Shown here: piece after piece, positions 12,001 through 28,682 of the stretch
How the letters are laid out: each line of letters begins with the position of its first letter
Position numbering within the stretch: position 1 is the first letter of the stretch
From: Parachlorella kessleri
Lineage: Eukaryota > Chlorophyta > Trebouxiophyceae > Chlorellales > Chlorellaceae
Reading direction: 5' to 3'
Length of the DNA: 56,574 nt
Assembly (NCBI GenBank): GCA_001598975.1
Contig: BBXU01000417.1
Location: 1-56,574 of the forward strand
The notes under the pieces: generated by a model
Database searches by the model: none
Seen by the model: only the letters and a program-made list of their open reading frames with translations
What the model was told of the DNA's origin: nothing
Translations under genes and position numbers: made by a program

Positions 12001-15000
12001 AGGACTCGGGGCTGCCACCGCCGGATGTCATGCGTAGCGTGGACCCCCAGGAGATTAACCGTCTCTTTATCAACAGTGCCAAGCTGGACAGGTACAATCA
12101 GCTTTCTTTCGTGTTTGTGTGTGTTGTGTTGCTGGGTGAGCCTGGCTAACAAGGAGATTGATCACCATTCCCACCTCAGTGATGTACCTTGGCAACGGTT
12201 ACATGAAGCGCTGCTTGGTTTGTTCCTGCTGCAGCGAGGCCATCGTGCATTTTGTCCGCACGCTCAGCAGCATTGCCCAGGAGGAGCTCAAGCCCGTGCA
12301 CAGCCCGCGCGTGTTTAGCCTCACCAAGATTGTTGAGATCTCCCACTTCAACATGGGCCGCATCAGGCAAGCAAGGTTTACTGCGCTGCATGATGGTGCT
12401 AGGAGGCAGGGGGGGAGCTTTCATAGTTGCTTATGTGATGGTGGGCAGGTTTCTCAAGTCGGCTTACACAAATGAGCGTATGGTTGATATATGAGCTGCA
12501 AGTTGCAATAGAGCAGCTGGCGTCACGTTAGAGCAGGGCAAGCAGCGGAGCCAGAAGTTATTGGAGTATGAAGTGTACGGCTTTGCATATGAACTTCAGG
12601 CAGGAAGATGACAATACTCACTTATTGGTGCAGGCTGGTGTGGAATCGAATTTGGGCGGTGTTGTCAGACTTCTTCATCGAGGTTGGCTGCCACCGCAAC
12701 CTCCAGGTGCGCCAATACTAGCCTTACAGTGTTTTTTCCTGGCTGACCTTGGTGGGCAGCTGTCCATCTGTTAAGCGTGCTATGAGGTGAAGTAGCTGCC
12801 GCTCTGAAGGTGCAGACGTGACAACCCTTCTGGCCAGCTCCTCTCGCATGGGATCCCTGCTCACTGTACCGTGATAACCCATGCAGGTGGCCATGTATGG
12901 CGTAGACAGCCTGCGGCAGCTGGCAATGAAGTTCCTGGAGCGTGATGAGTTGGCCAATTACACCTTCCAGAACGACTTCCTGCGGCCTTTTGTGGTTATC
13001 ATGAGGCACTCCAGAGCGGTGGAGATTCGGGAGCTGATTATCAGGTATGGGTCTGGGACAAGGAGGGGGGGCGCATTTACCCTGCAGGCGTGGTCTTGTA
13101 TGCCCTTTCTGAAGGGTAAGTACTCAGGCGGGTATGGTGCGCTACGCATGCGGGTTGCGGTTACGAGGTCTTCGGGGTCTGCTGTGCTGATTCCCAATTG
13201 CGAGTGCACTTATATTGTAGTGCTCGACGGACGTTTTCGAGGCAGGGTAGAGTGCTGTGGTGTTTAACGCCTGCCATCATGCTGACTCGTGCAGGTGTGT
13301 GTCCCAAATGGTCCTGGCGCGAGTGGCCAACGTGAAGTCAGGGTGGAAGACCATGTTCATGGTGTTCACCACAGCAGCTATTGATGAGTCGCCGCAGATC
13401 GTCCGCCTAGCCTTTGACACCATAGAAAAGATTGTCCGGGAGTACTTCCATTATATCACAGGTGGGTAAAGGCGGCAAAGGGCAATGGGTGTGTTGCGTT
13501 GCTTGTGTGCCGAAGTTTAGCCATTCGTTCTGTTTTTATGGGCTCATGACATCTGCTGCCTGCCTGCACCGCTGTGTGGCAACAGATCCTCTTGATGTTC
13601 ACCTCCTTGCTGCTTGCAGAGGTGGAGACTACCACGTTTACAGACTGCGTCAATTGCTTAATTGCCTACACCAACAACCCACACTCGCTAGATGTCTCGC
13701 TGAACGCCATTGCCTTCCTGCGCTTCTGCGCCATGAAGCTGGCTGAAGGTGGGCAGGCCGAGGTCTGCTGATATGCAAAATCAAGGGGCCTGAAAAACTG
13801 CATGCATGGTCTTCCCCTGCCTTTCAGCCTGGCAAGCAGTGAAAAGGTGAAGAGCTGCCTGCCACATTTAGAAGTACCAAGCAGGCGGGAATAATTGAAT
13901 CCCTTGTGCCGGGACAGCGGTATCCACGCAGCATGGAGCCTTATGTAACCATATAGTACGCCCTAGACCCGGTGTCTGCCCTTGCCAGGCGACATTGGCG
14001 ATGTGGAGGAGCTGCCTGAGGGCACAGGGGCGTTGCCAAACCCCAACACCTTCCGTATAAGACCCAGGGGTCAGGATGTGATCTCCACGCCCAGCCGCGA
14101 CAACAGCAAGGAGGAGGAGGGGGAAGCAGCTGCGCAAGGTGCGGAGGCTGCCCAATACAAGTTGGTAGTGCGATTGAAAGTTGGGCTACCACGCAATCCT
14201 TTCGGCGTTTGCTGCCTAAGACAGCTGGACCTGCCGGCCAGCTTTCCACCCTGTCAGTCATGCTGCACCGATTCCAACATGTTATGTTGGCTTCACTTTT
14301 ACATCACTTGCCAGTGAGCCCACCCTGCTAATCACTTCTGCAGGCGTTGCGCCCATTGCGCCCATTGGCAACACACGCATCAAGTTCACTGACAAGGACG
14401 AGCACATGTACTTCTGGTTCCCGCTGCTGGCGGGCCTGTCTGAGCTTACCTTCGACCCTCGCCCTGAAATCAGGCACGTTCAGCTCCCCTACACAAGCAC
14501 CCTCTTTTTACATTCCCAGATTGGGGCTTGTGACTAGAATATCCTGCAGTGCCATGTTCATGATAGGTTGTCCGTGACAACAGGCCAAATTTCGAAGGGA
14601 AGCTGCATAGTTTACTGCCTTTGGTCCTTGTGCAGGTACAGCTCTTTGGAGGTGCTCTTTGACATCCTCAAGTTCCATGGTGCCTCCTTCACCCCGCAGT
14701 TCTGGACGCGCGTCTTTGACAGCGTGCTGCTGCCCATCTTCGACCACGTCCGTGCAGAGGTATGTAATGAGTTCTCCTGCGGTGGCCGACAGCCTTGCTC
14801 AAGTGCACATGCGGCAAGCCCATCAGGCAGCCAACTTTTGCAAAAAGGCCTTAGTGGAGGACTCTGCTCATATCCTTGGGTGAAAGGTAACATTTACTTA
14901 AGCGCAATGTTTCATGGCTGCCAGGTGACTGATACTACCACCTTCACCGATGAGAAGCGGCGGGCAGAGGTGGATGCATGGCTCTATGAGACATGCACAC

Positions 15001-17523
15001 GCACGCTGCAGCACATAGTGGAGATAGTAGTCCAGGTGCGCAGTGGCCGAGTTGTCTGGTGGTCGGATGTGTTCCCCTGCAGTTGATTGCTATCTTTCCT
15101 GTATGCTGCAAGCCCACTCGCACCCTCCGAACTGCACATCCAGGGCTTTACTTTGGAGACAGCTTGGCTCGGCTTCTGCAAGTCACACCCGTTGCTGGTC
15201 CCCTCCTTGCAGTACTATCCTTCTGTCTTCTCGCTGCTGGACCGCATCCTGGAGCTGCTGTTGGGCTTTGTGCGGCGCACACATCAGTCGCTGGCAGCTG
15301 TGGGTGTGGCCGCCATGTCTCGGCTCATACTGGCGGCTGGAGCGCAGATGGATGAGCCCACATGGATGGTGGTGAGCGTGGCTGCTCCATTCGATGTGGT
15401 GATGGTGGCAGGGGATTGAACTGTTTGGACCGCATGGGAGTTACCTGGGTGCTTATTCTGTGACTATCTGAGCATCTGCAATTGTTTGCTGACTCCTGTA
15501 CCTTGGACATACACCCCAAAGCACCAAGTTGTTGTCACTTATGTGCTTTGGAACACACCGAAGAACTGACACGCCAATGTGCGGCAGGTGCCGCCATTTG
15601 TGACCCAAGAGTGACCAGGAGCCGTGCCCAGGTGAATACCCAGCCCTTGTAAGCGTGATCTGGGTGCAGGTCATGAGAGCCTTCTCCACTGCGGTGGGCG
15701 ACACGCTCCCCAACGTCCCCGACTTGATACAGCACCGGATGGCGCGGAGGACAGTCAGCAATGAGAGCGGCGCCTCAGCCGAGGTCCAGGCAGGGGACTT
15801 TGGCATCCAGGTTCGTTGTATGAAGATCAACTTTGCATTTCTGTTCAGCGCTCCTGCAGACTGCTCGCGCTGGATGAGACCTTTGTGTGGAGCAAAGCAC
15901 CTCTCATGTGTGTGTGTGTCCGGTGATGCATCACTTGCAGACAGATGCCCTCGTGTTTTCTTGGCGTTTCTCTGCAGAGTCCCTCGGTGCTGCGGACCCG
16001 CAGCGGCAGCCCCACTGGGCTGGGCGAGGAGCGACGGCCCATGTGGTCTCTTGGCGAGGGGGCCGGCGCAAGGCGGCTGGCGGAGGTTAAAGTCCGGGCC
16101 GCCATCCAGCTACTGGTGGTGCAGGTGGGTGGTCAGCGGCAGGCAAGGCTTCTGTTTTGAGCTGCTGGCTTTGCTTGCAGACCTGCCAAATCAAGCCGGG
16201 CTCCTGTTGTCCACAAGGTTGAAAGCTTGCGGCTTATCCCCTCTTCTGCGTGTAACTTTCGATTTCTGGCGCTGGTGATCCCTGGCATTGCAGCGTGCAC
16301 CCGTCTTATGGTAAATGGCTTTGTCGTGACATGCAGTCCTGTGGCGAGGTGTATGCCAAGAATGCCCGCTACATGCCACCGGCAGCGGCTGTGATGCTGC
16401 TAGACGTGCTTCGCAGCATAGCAACCCATGCTGGCAGCATAGATGCGGATATTGGCATGCGGCACTCACTGCTGATGGCTCAGGCAGCAGACAAGGTAGG
16501 CAAAGGAAGCTGCCTAATAAACGTCAGCGCCCAACTGCGCCCTAGCATATCCTGAGCTAGGGCGCTGGATGCGCCCAGTGACCCACCTACATCCCTGCGG
16601 CATCAAGAGTGCAACACAGCATCGTCGTTCCAAGGTACCAGTTACAATTGTGCATATCTGCCATTGCCGCTTCTCCTCACGCTTGCCACCTGCAGGTGCC
16701 AGCCGAGCGCTGCTTGCCTGACCCGCCGCTGCTGCGTCTAGAGGCGGAGGCCTCGCAGGCCTACCTTTCCACGCTGCTGCACATCTTGGCTGCTGCCCCA
16801 GAGTCCACGCGGGACGCCTGTTCAGTGGAGGCCCGCCTGGTGCAACTGTGCATGCGCAACCTGGAGCGATTTGAAGGGCAGGAGATGGCAGCAGAGAGCA
16901 GGGAGGGAACTGCAGCAAGTGAGTAGGGGTGGGGTTGATGGATTCAAATGGTTGCCAGTGGTGGGTTTGGGGTACGGCCCGAGATGACAATCAGCCCAGC
17001 GGCAATCCCCCAAGCAGTTGGTATGGGACAATGGATTCAAGACTGGCGACCTCTTTGGCTAGCCGTGCCTATTCTGGCGTTATCTGTAGTCAGGTGCACA
17101 CAATCTTTTCAGTGTCGCATCATCGCCCACATTTTGCTGGTGCAGATGGTGTTGCCACATCACACCAAGAAGAGAACGCTGCGTTGGCACCGCTGGTGGT
17201 TGCCACGTTGCGTGCCATGCTGTCCTTCAGCCCTCAGGCCTTCAAGACACATCTCAAGGACTTCTTTCCCTTGTTGACGAACTTGATAAGGTGAGGGACT
17301 GACTTTGAATGTCTGGCTTGCAGGTTCATAGTAAACTTACTGACTGCTGTGTGCATTGCTCAGCAGCTCTTGCTCAGCAGTTATTGCAAATTCTGTACAG
17401 CCAGTTTGGCCATCCTCCTGACTCCATGCTTGTGGTGCCTGCAGCTGCGAGTACGCCCCTCTGGAGGTCCAGAAGGCTCTCAGTGACTTGTTTTCGCAGC
17501 GCATAGGACCCATGCTTGGGTGA
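3058..17523 (+). CDS. BIG-type SEC7 Arf guanine-nucleotide exchange factor
   Basis: This is a large trans-Golgi/endosomal GEF that loads GTP on Arf GTPases. I count about 39 exons coding roughly 2,100 residues. The start [23 protein letters not shown] matches the BIG N-terminus. Domains in order: DCB (about 4.9-5.8 kb, with the [13 protein letters not shown] block); an acidic linker; HUS, with the HUS box [18 protein letters not shown] at 7.76-7.82 kb; SEC7 (about 8.8-10.3 kb), with [12 protein letters not shown] carrying the catalytic Glu and a second motif at 9826-9903; then HDS1-4 to the end. The last exon (17447-17523) encodes the family-like ending [19 protein letters not shown]. The SEC7 residues Tyr, Ser, Asp and Met at the four drug-contact positions predict brefeldin A sensitivity. 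Joins around 4.27-4.40 kb and 7.88-8.00 kb are uncertain. A TGTAA string at 17734 may be the polyadenylation signal. Confidence 0.93.
9055..9181 (+). repeat. Dispersed repeat family 1, copy A (in BIG intron)
   Basis: This segment lies in the intron before the first SEC7 exon. It shares an ordered series of blocks with 55551-55680: a TAGTCT block, a CACCT..CAT block, AAGTCCCCCAAGTGGGG, and CCAGGATGTAC followed by AACCACAA. By eye the similarity is about 75% over some 115 bp in the same orientation. It has no coding capacity. It is probably a short non-autonomous element or its relic. Confidence 0.6.
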
Positions 17524-18201
17524 CCCAGTGATACCTGTTATGCAATGCCCTGGTTTCAGGGTTTTCGTGCGACAGATTCGCATCTGCTAGTTCATGTCTT
17601 TTTAGTTGCTGCCTACTTTGTGTGCAAGCCACAACCAAGTGGTTTCTGCTGTGCTTTGAAAGGGACGCCGTGCACAAGAATGATTAGCATGTCGAATTGC
17701 ATATTGGAGGGGATGGTGAACAGGGGGTGATAGTGTAAATCTGACGTGAAGCGTATGCAGACATCCCCGGGCATCATGCTCAGACAAAGCTGTGAGGTTC
17801 CTTTGGTTGTTCAGTTCTTATGTTTGCTTACCATTCTCACTGGCCAGCAAGGGCCAAGACATTGGACAACACGACAAATGCAATACATCAACTCCACGGT
17901 CCAATATGATATAATGAGCAAAAGGTACCGAAGAGCGATTTGCCAGTGCTAAACAGTGTGCAAACAAGAGGGCATGCCGTCAGCAAGCCATGCCAATCCA
18001 TGAACGTGAGGAGCTCATGTTTGAAGCCAGCCTCTTTTCCCAACAGCCCCCAATGCACGCTTCCAAAGAACGGCCCTCAGGCAGGCCAACATAACAGCCC
18101 CATTTACCATAACCAGCACTTGTCTGCCCTTGTCTGCCACGCTAACCAACCATCCCTGCTTTCAACACGCCATAACCCCATGCCACAACTGACCAGCCAG
18201 C
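17524..18201. other. Convergent 3' intergenic region, BIG / V-ATPase B
   Basis: This 680 bp region separates the converging 3' ends of BIG and V-ATPase B. It holds no convincing ORF. A TGTAA motif at 17734-17738 on the plus strand, about 210 nt past the BIG stop, is a candidate polyadenylation signal, since UGUAA is the known signal in Chlamydomonas. The rest is unremarkable. Confidence 0.5.
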
Positions 18202-22246
<4,045 letters not shown>

Positions 22247-22587
22247 GGCTTCTACCCTCGACCTTCACAGAGGGGTCAACCCCAACGGGATAAGGGCTAT
22301 CACTGGGCACACGGTGCTCCCTGTTGCAAGAAACAAACCCTGGCTCTGTGGGAAAGGCTGGACCTCCAGCCTGGCAGGGTCATGACAGCCCTGCTGCGTT
22401 AGTACTGGTGAGGTCTGGGCAACTTCGTCGTGCACTGGTGTCATAGGAACATATCGAGACCAGTTATGAGTTCCAGTAAGACGAACACCCTCGAAATCAG
22501 CTAGCCATGATCCCACTTTTATGATCAGGGGATAGCAGCGCTGGGCCTTACAACCCTGTAAGCCCGTTGAAGCCTGTTGTGACCAAA
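22247..22587. promoter_or_regulatory. Divergent promoter region, V-ATPase B / COG4
   Basis: This 341 bp stretch separates two start codons that point away from each other, so it must carry both promoters unless the 5' UTRs have introns. I see no clear TATA box or known operator. The pairing of an endomembrane proton pump subunit with a Golgi tether subunit could allow co-expression, but that is only inferred. Confidence 0.5.
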
Positions 22588-25500
22588 ATGGGCACGATGA
22601 CAGCCGGGCTGGGAGCACTGGACTTGGCTTCAGTTCGGGCCCTGAGCAATATTAACGATGTGAACAGGCTGCTTCACGAAGCCAATACCAAGGAACGCAG
22701 CATCGACGCGGAATTGGAGCAGCTCCTGTCCAGGAGAGGACAGCTTGAAGACAGCCTGCTGACCTTACACGATGCCACCACAGAGGTGTGTGCCCACTCC
22801 CTTGTTTTCCAGTGTTGCTCCTAATAGGAGCTCTCACCAGTGCTGCTCCATACCAGGGTGCTGCTGGCCGCTAAAAGCACTCAGCACAGGCTGAGGGCGA
22901 CCAGTTGTGCTCAGACAGGTTGCTTCGCATGGCCCGTTGTGTGTGCAAATTTAGCCGCCGCACCTGGCAGCTGCCTGCTTGTAGTTCCGACACGCTAAAT
23001 GTCTTGAGGTAAGCATGCACCCACTGGCTGCCGGGGCTTCTGTACCGTCACTGCAGGTGTTGCAGGTGATGCGTGCCGACGCGGAGGGCCTGGCCGCCAG
23101 CACGGCCGACACCGCGGCCCTGGCAGAGAAAGTCAGCCGCAAGGTGCGGCAGCTGGACCTGGCCCAGTCTCGTGTGGCCGCCACCTTGGAGCGGATTGGG
23201 CTGGTGGTGGACCGGCAGAGAGCCATCGAGGGCATCCAGGCGGCGCTGGCGGCGGAGGACTACGAGGGGGCTGGGGAGTGTGTGGCTCGCTACCTGGAGC
23301 TGGAGGACTTGTTTGGCGGGGCGCTGGCGGAGGGAGATGCCAGGCAGGCGCAGGAGCAGGCCAGGGTGAGTCAGGCACCCTCTGCTCAGGCTGGGCCACA
23401 GAGTTGGTGGCAAGGGGTGTGTTGGGGGGGGGGGCCAAGAGCGGGTAGGGTAGAAAAGCTGTGGAGGTGCAAGATGTTGTGAGGCGCCAGGCGGTGATCG
23501 CACGGGTAGCTTCCGGCTGAGCGCATTGCTGGAGCACAGACGCCGCAGTTGGCGCAGCGTTGGACCTGCCGCCACAGCCACAGTTCTTTGCAGGTTTGCA
23601 TCATCCTATCTGGCCAACAGCCCTTGGGCCTTTGTGCCTGCTGCCTGTGTGCCCCTGATCCCTTCAATGTCGAGCCTGCTGCATGAAGTGTGCGCTCTGG
23701 CTCCTGGTGCCCCTGGCAGGTGTTGCGTGAGGGGCAGGCCCAGCTGGAGCAGATCGTGCGCAGCAGGGCGCGCGAGGCAGCTGCAGCCAACGACCACCCC
23801 TCCGTGCTGCGCTTTGTGCGGCTGTTCAAGCCGCTGCGGCTGCAGCAGGAGGGCATGGAGGTGCTACTGGGGTACCTGCGCGGCCTGATCAGCGAACGGG
23901 CCAAGGCCGACCATGATGCCCTGGTGGATAGCGCTGCGCTGGCAGGTGGGTGGGCAGGCAAGCATGGCCCCTGGGGTGTATGGCTGTGGCTGGCTGGGAG
24001 GAAGCGTGCGGTAGAGGATGTCCTAGGCTAGAGTATTTGAGTTGTGTAGATGCCGTCCCTCAAGAGGCTTCTTCGAGCGCCGAAACGTGCGGTGCACCAT
24101 GGTGAAGAAGCATTCCACTCTCATGACGAGAACTTGGGTGTCCTGCCTACGGGTATTGAAGCAGTTGGTGTGAGCGAGCGCCTGGGCCTCCACCGCCCCC
24201 CGACGCTGCGTGTGCTGTGTGCATGCAGGAGACAAGGGGCGCGCCGACTATCTGGGAACCCTGACCAACCTGTTTAAGGACGTGGCCGCTGCACTGGACG
24301 AGCACCTGGAACTCATACGGGAGGTCTTTGGCAGCGGTAGGTTGGACAATGGCCTTCCACTAGCGCGCGCCTCGGTTGGTGCCAGCTTGAAGACAGTGGT
24401 CATGAGGTGGCTTTCTGCCTCAGAACCCTGGGTACCTTACCTTTGGAAAGGTCTGACTCTTGCCGACGGGCGAGGCTGCCAGTTGCAGTGCGCGATGGGT
24501 CGCCTGGTTGGACCAGCAAGGCAAGTCGTGGCTCCTTTGCGCCCTACTGGAAACCACCTTAGGTGCGTAATTATGGGACCGCCAGCTGCTGGCAAGCACC
24601 TACACAGGCGGCCTGCTATCCCCCCGCAGAGCTGGGGCTGACGGCGGTGGTGGGCCTCCACGCTGAGTGTGACGTGCATGGCACGCGCGTCCTGCAGCGG
24701 TACATGGACCACCGGCAGCTGCCGCGCATCGCGGGGCAGATAGGCATGCGTAAGCGGAACGACACCACTGCCGCGGAGGCGCCGGTGGACCCGCGCCAGG
24801 TTGGGTGGCTGGCTTTGGACGCCTGCAGGGATGCTGCTGGTGCTGCCTGTTCAGGTCTGGCTGGTGAACAGGAGCAGCCGTTATGCAACTACTTGCCTCA
24901 TGGGTGGAAGGGGGGCTTGGCAGTCATGGCCTCTTGCCCTATAGGAGTTTAATGGTTAGCCATAGGTCAGGTATGCGATGACTCAGGGTCCTCCCCAAGC
25001 CCGTGTAATGGCTATTTACTCCATGTCAAGGTAGGCGACTGGCATACCACCCAGTGCCAGGGGCACCGGTAGCTGACAGTCAGTCTGTGACACCCACCGC
25101 CCCTGTGTGCTTCAGGTGGAGGCGTTCTTGGAGGAGATCCTGCTGCTGTGCCAGCGCAGCGAGGAGTACACGACCTACCTGCTGGCGCGGATGGGGGATG
25201 TGGTGGCGCCCGAGGCGCTGCCCCCCTCCAAGGAGACGCATATACGTGGCGGCAGCTTCAACTCAGGTGTGGGTGGGTGGGGTGGGGAGGGGGGGGGCCT
25301 ACAGTGGAGGGCTTCTCATGGTAGGTTGCTCCATACAGGTCAGCAGTGGAGGGCATCTGGCACTCTAAAAGTGGTACCCAGCTGGCTGCCGGGCTAGGGG
25401 GGGTTGAGTTGCCAGGGAGGGTGTTGGCAGCAACCAGAGGTAGGGCGGGTGGCAGTAGCAAGTAGTCGCTTCAGTGTGTGGCCCACGGCTGCATGCCATC

Positions 25501-27977
25501 AGCGTGCACTGAACAGTCGCCACCCGCCCTACTGACAGCCCCACCTGCCCGCCTGCCTGCCTGCAGCTGTGCGGGAGCTGCTGAGCTACTACCTGAGCCT
25601 GGAGGAGTACTACATGGAGGAGACAGTCACCAAGGTGGGGAGGGGGTGCATTGGTCTGGGGCAGAGCTGGATAACAACAGTGACATAGACATCTTAGCTG
25701 CAGTGGCTGGGCATGCCCCACCAACACCAAAGATCCCCTTCCCGTCGGCAGGATAGCCGCAGGCGAGCTTCCTGCAGGCAGGTAGGTGCGGGCGGGGGCA
25801 CCTGCTCACGCGTTCGTCATACCTGGGGTTCTCTGCCTCGAACCTCTTCACCCACCCACCGCCATCTCCCCAACTGTGCCCTCTGGCCCCTCTGGCCGCT
25901 GGCTGGTCCCTGCTGCAGGCCATCCGTCTGGACGAGGGCGCCGACGGCAGCCTGACCAGCAGCATGGTGGACGACGTGTTCTTCGTGCTGCTCAAGGCGG
26001 GGCGGCGGGCCATGGGCACCGGCAAGGCGCCCTCCGTGGTCGCCATACTCAATCAGCTCAACTCGCTGCTGGCCTCGCAGTACAGGGCAGCGCTGGCAGC
26101 CAAGCTGCAGGTGGGCACGGGCGGCGGCTTTGGCGGCTTGCCCCGCTGTTGACTGCGTCGTCCTAGAGACCCGCCACTGCACACTCAAGGGCGCGTGGTT
26201 GTTGGGGTGACTCCTCAAAATCCTGGTTAAAAACCGCCTGCAGGGCGCTCCCGGCAAGCTGGCAGCTTCGGCACCGGCGGAGGAAGGGGCGGCCCCTGGC
26301 GCGGCCGCGGCGCCCGCAGCCCTGGCGTTCAACAACGCGGATGTGAGCAGCGGGTATGTGTCCAAGCTGAGGGAGCAGCTGGAGGGGCTGGCCATGCAGC
26401 TCTTCATGGCGGCCAACGACAGGGACAGGATCAAGATGGTGGGTGGTGGGGGGCCACATAGTGCCGGCGGCGTGGCGTGTGGAGTCTGGGGATGGCGGGA
26501 GGTTTGAAGACTGTTGATGAACCTGGCCTCCTAAGCGCAACAGTACAGCATGTAGTGAACTCAAATGAACCGTTCATCCTTGTGCGGGTAGTGACTTCCT
26601 AGCTGCCGATGATTACTCAAACCCATCCAATCTGCATCCCCCCCCACCCCCACCCCCCCACCCCCCACCCCTACTTGCATGCGTGCAGGTGCTAGCTGAC
26701 CTGAGCAAGACCGCCTCTGACCTTAAGGCCCTGACCACCAAGTCCCTGGACCAGCTGTGCGGGGGCCTCATGCCGCGCCTGCGCCAGGTGCTGGACCCCG
26801 TGGGAGAGGCCAGCTACGAGCTGGCGGAAACCGACTATCATGCAGGTGGGCTTTTGCCTGGCTGCATGGAGCCAGGGTTTGCTGGTTCGTGGCTGCATGT
26901 GGCATGGCAGCACACATGGGGTAGCAGCAAAGGCTGCAGGGCTCTGGCAGTGTGCACAGGTGGCATCCCAAGCATGCAGCAGCGTTTGTCCTGGCGAGGG
27001 TGCCCAGGGGTTTGCAGTGTCTCGACATGTTGACTGTGCTCTGGACGACACCCGGTCGTGGCACCATTGGCCGCCGTCTCATGGCGTCAACGCTTCTCGT
27101 CCCCAAGCACCCTGCTCGTCCCCCTGCTGGCTCAACCCCGCAGGCGGCACCTGGCCTACCGCCCTGCTGGTTGCGCTGCACGCGCACCTGCGGTGGCTGC
27201 AGCCGCTGCTCACGCCCGGCTGCTTCGACTCCCTGGTGCACCTGGTGCTGGACAAGGTGGTCAGCCGGCTGGAGGCCACGCTGGCACAGAAGCGCTTCAA
27301 CCAGCTGGGGGGGCTGCAGCTGGAGAAGGACGTGCGCACGCTTGTGGGTGAGCCAGTGGGCTTGGGGACCAGCCTAGGGGGGATGATCCATGGTGGGGCA
27401 GCGTGTGCCGAAGCTATGCATGCTGTGGAGAAAGCGTGGGAAGGCAGCGCAAGTTGGCCCCGACCCGATGAGTGGCTGCAAGGAGGGCTGGCAAGGAGGC
27501 GCTCAGGTTTGCAACGCACTACACCGCCCGGAGGGGTGACTCTGCCAATTAACAAAGTAGCCGCTTGGGCAGACATCCACATACCCCTGGCTGGGACAGG
27601 CACGGTTGTAGTACACCCCCCCCACCCCACCCCCCATCCCACCACACACGCGCACGCATGCATGCACGCACGCATGCGCACACGGCCCCCATGCATGGAT
27701 GGCTAGCCACACTGTCTGTGCCACTTGTAAGGTGTCTGCCTTCCGGACCGGCGCAGGTGGGCTGTCTGAGCTGACCACCCGCACCGTACGCGACAAGTTT
27801 GCGCGGCTAAGCCAGATGGCCACCATACTGAGCCTGGAGGCAGTGCATGAGATGCTGGACTTCTGGGGAGACAACTCGGGGGCCATTGCCTGGAGGCTGA
27901 CGGAGGGGGATGTGAGGGCGATCTTGTCACAGCGGGTAGACTTCTCGCGAGCAGAGATCCAGGCGCTGCGGCTGTAG
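22588..27977 (+). CDS. COG4: Conserved oligomeric Golgi complex subunit 4 (COG4)
   Basis: This is a subunit of the COG vesicle-tethering complex, which guides retrograde traffic within the Golgi and binds SNARE regulators. Twelve exons join in phase to 732 codons: 22588-22785, 23057-23365, 23720-23945, 24229-24336, 24630-24799, 25116-25266, 25567-25634, 25919-26110, 26244-26438, 26689-26845, 27144-27347 and 27757-27977. The length fits the family (about 750-800 aa). Recognisable blocks are the N-terminal coiled coil, [28 protein letters not shown], a [15 protein letters not shown] segment, [18 protein letters not shown], and the hallmark C-terminus [17 protein letters not shown] with [12 protein letters not shown]. 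Exon 7 (68 nt) is short. The start ATG at 22588 has A-rich context. Introns contain poly-C (26.64 kb) and CA/GC-rich microsatellites (27.6 kb). Confidence 0.93.
26638..26670. repeat. Poly-C tract in COG4 intron
   Basis: An almost pure C tract with scattered A residues lies just upstream of the acceptor of COG4 exon 10. It may act as an extended pyrimidine tract. It is also a likely site of length polymorphism and sequencing error. Confidence 0.85.
27613..27684. repeat. C-rich and (GCAT/CACG)n microsatellite in COG4 intron
   Basis: A C-rich block is followed by alternating CACACGCGCACGCATG-type units. The alternating purine-pyrimidine pattern could adopt Z-DNA. It lies in the last COG4 intron and carries no coding signal. 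Confidence 0.8.
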
Positions 27978-28682
27978 GGATGGTTTCTTTGGGGGTGAGA
28001 GGGGTGTGTCACCAGTGCCAGCGGCAGCAGGCGAAGGGAGTGTTCTTCACGTGTGGGTGTTTCGTGTATACTTCCTGCAAGTAGTGGAAGTGGGAAGCAG
28101 GTAAACCTGTTGAGTAGTAGGCCTGGCTTGTCTATAGCACCTTGTTAGGCGCAGGCTTGCTGTTATAGAGGCTAGAACGACGCTGCTCTTACTGGATACA
28201 TCCTCCTCCGACCTCCCTCCCTTCTATACACCCCATGTGACTCATGGGGAAGCAACTACTGCTTTGCTTCAGCGTGCCCAGCATGCAGGGAAAGTGACAG
28301 CTACCTTGCAAAGGCATCGAGCTGCGATCAGGGTGTATGCAACAAGAAGGGTTTCCTCAGGGGCTCCTTAGCGACTTGGACGCGCGGTGACCGCAAGCTG
28401 AGGGGCCCATCTACGTCTGTTCATAGGAAGCCACGACAAAGAGCACAGGGTTCTCTTCGTCAACCCCCCTTTCCAGCGGCGGCGGGGCGCCGTGACTAAT
28501 TTACGTACAGCCGTGGTAGTTTTTCGACGTCGACCCGTCAGAGCGCCACTACCACACCTCGGTAGCTGCTAAAGCGTGTGACTTGCCTGGAAATCAACAT
28601 CTACAACCGCTTGTCTCTCATAAGGGGTTGCTGCGCAAGTTGGCCATTCTGTCTTCTCCTTAGGCACCTCAGAGTTCACACG
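27978..28682. promoter_or_regulatory. COG4 3' region and LCIB-like promoter
   Basis: This 705 bp region runs between two genes on the same strand, so it must hold the COG4 3' UTR and the LCIB-like promoter. I found no ORF that looks coding and no clear TATA box. If the LCIB-like gene is CO2-responsive as in Chlamydomonas, low-CO2 enhancer elements should lie here, but I did not identify one with confidence. Confidence 0.4.

Noticed and set aside
26840..27706. Plus-strand open frame of 288 codons
   Set aside because: Its middle is COG4 exon 11, but the flanking parts are introns with clear donor and acceptor sites and without family similarity.
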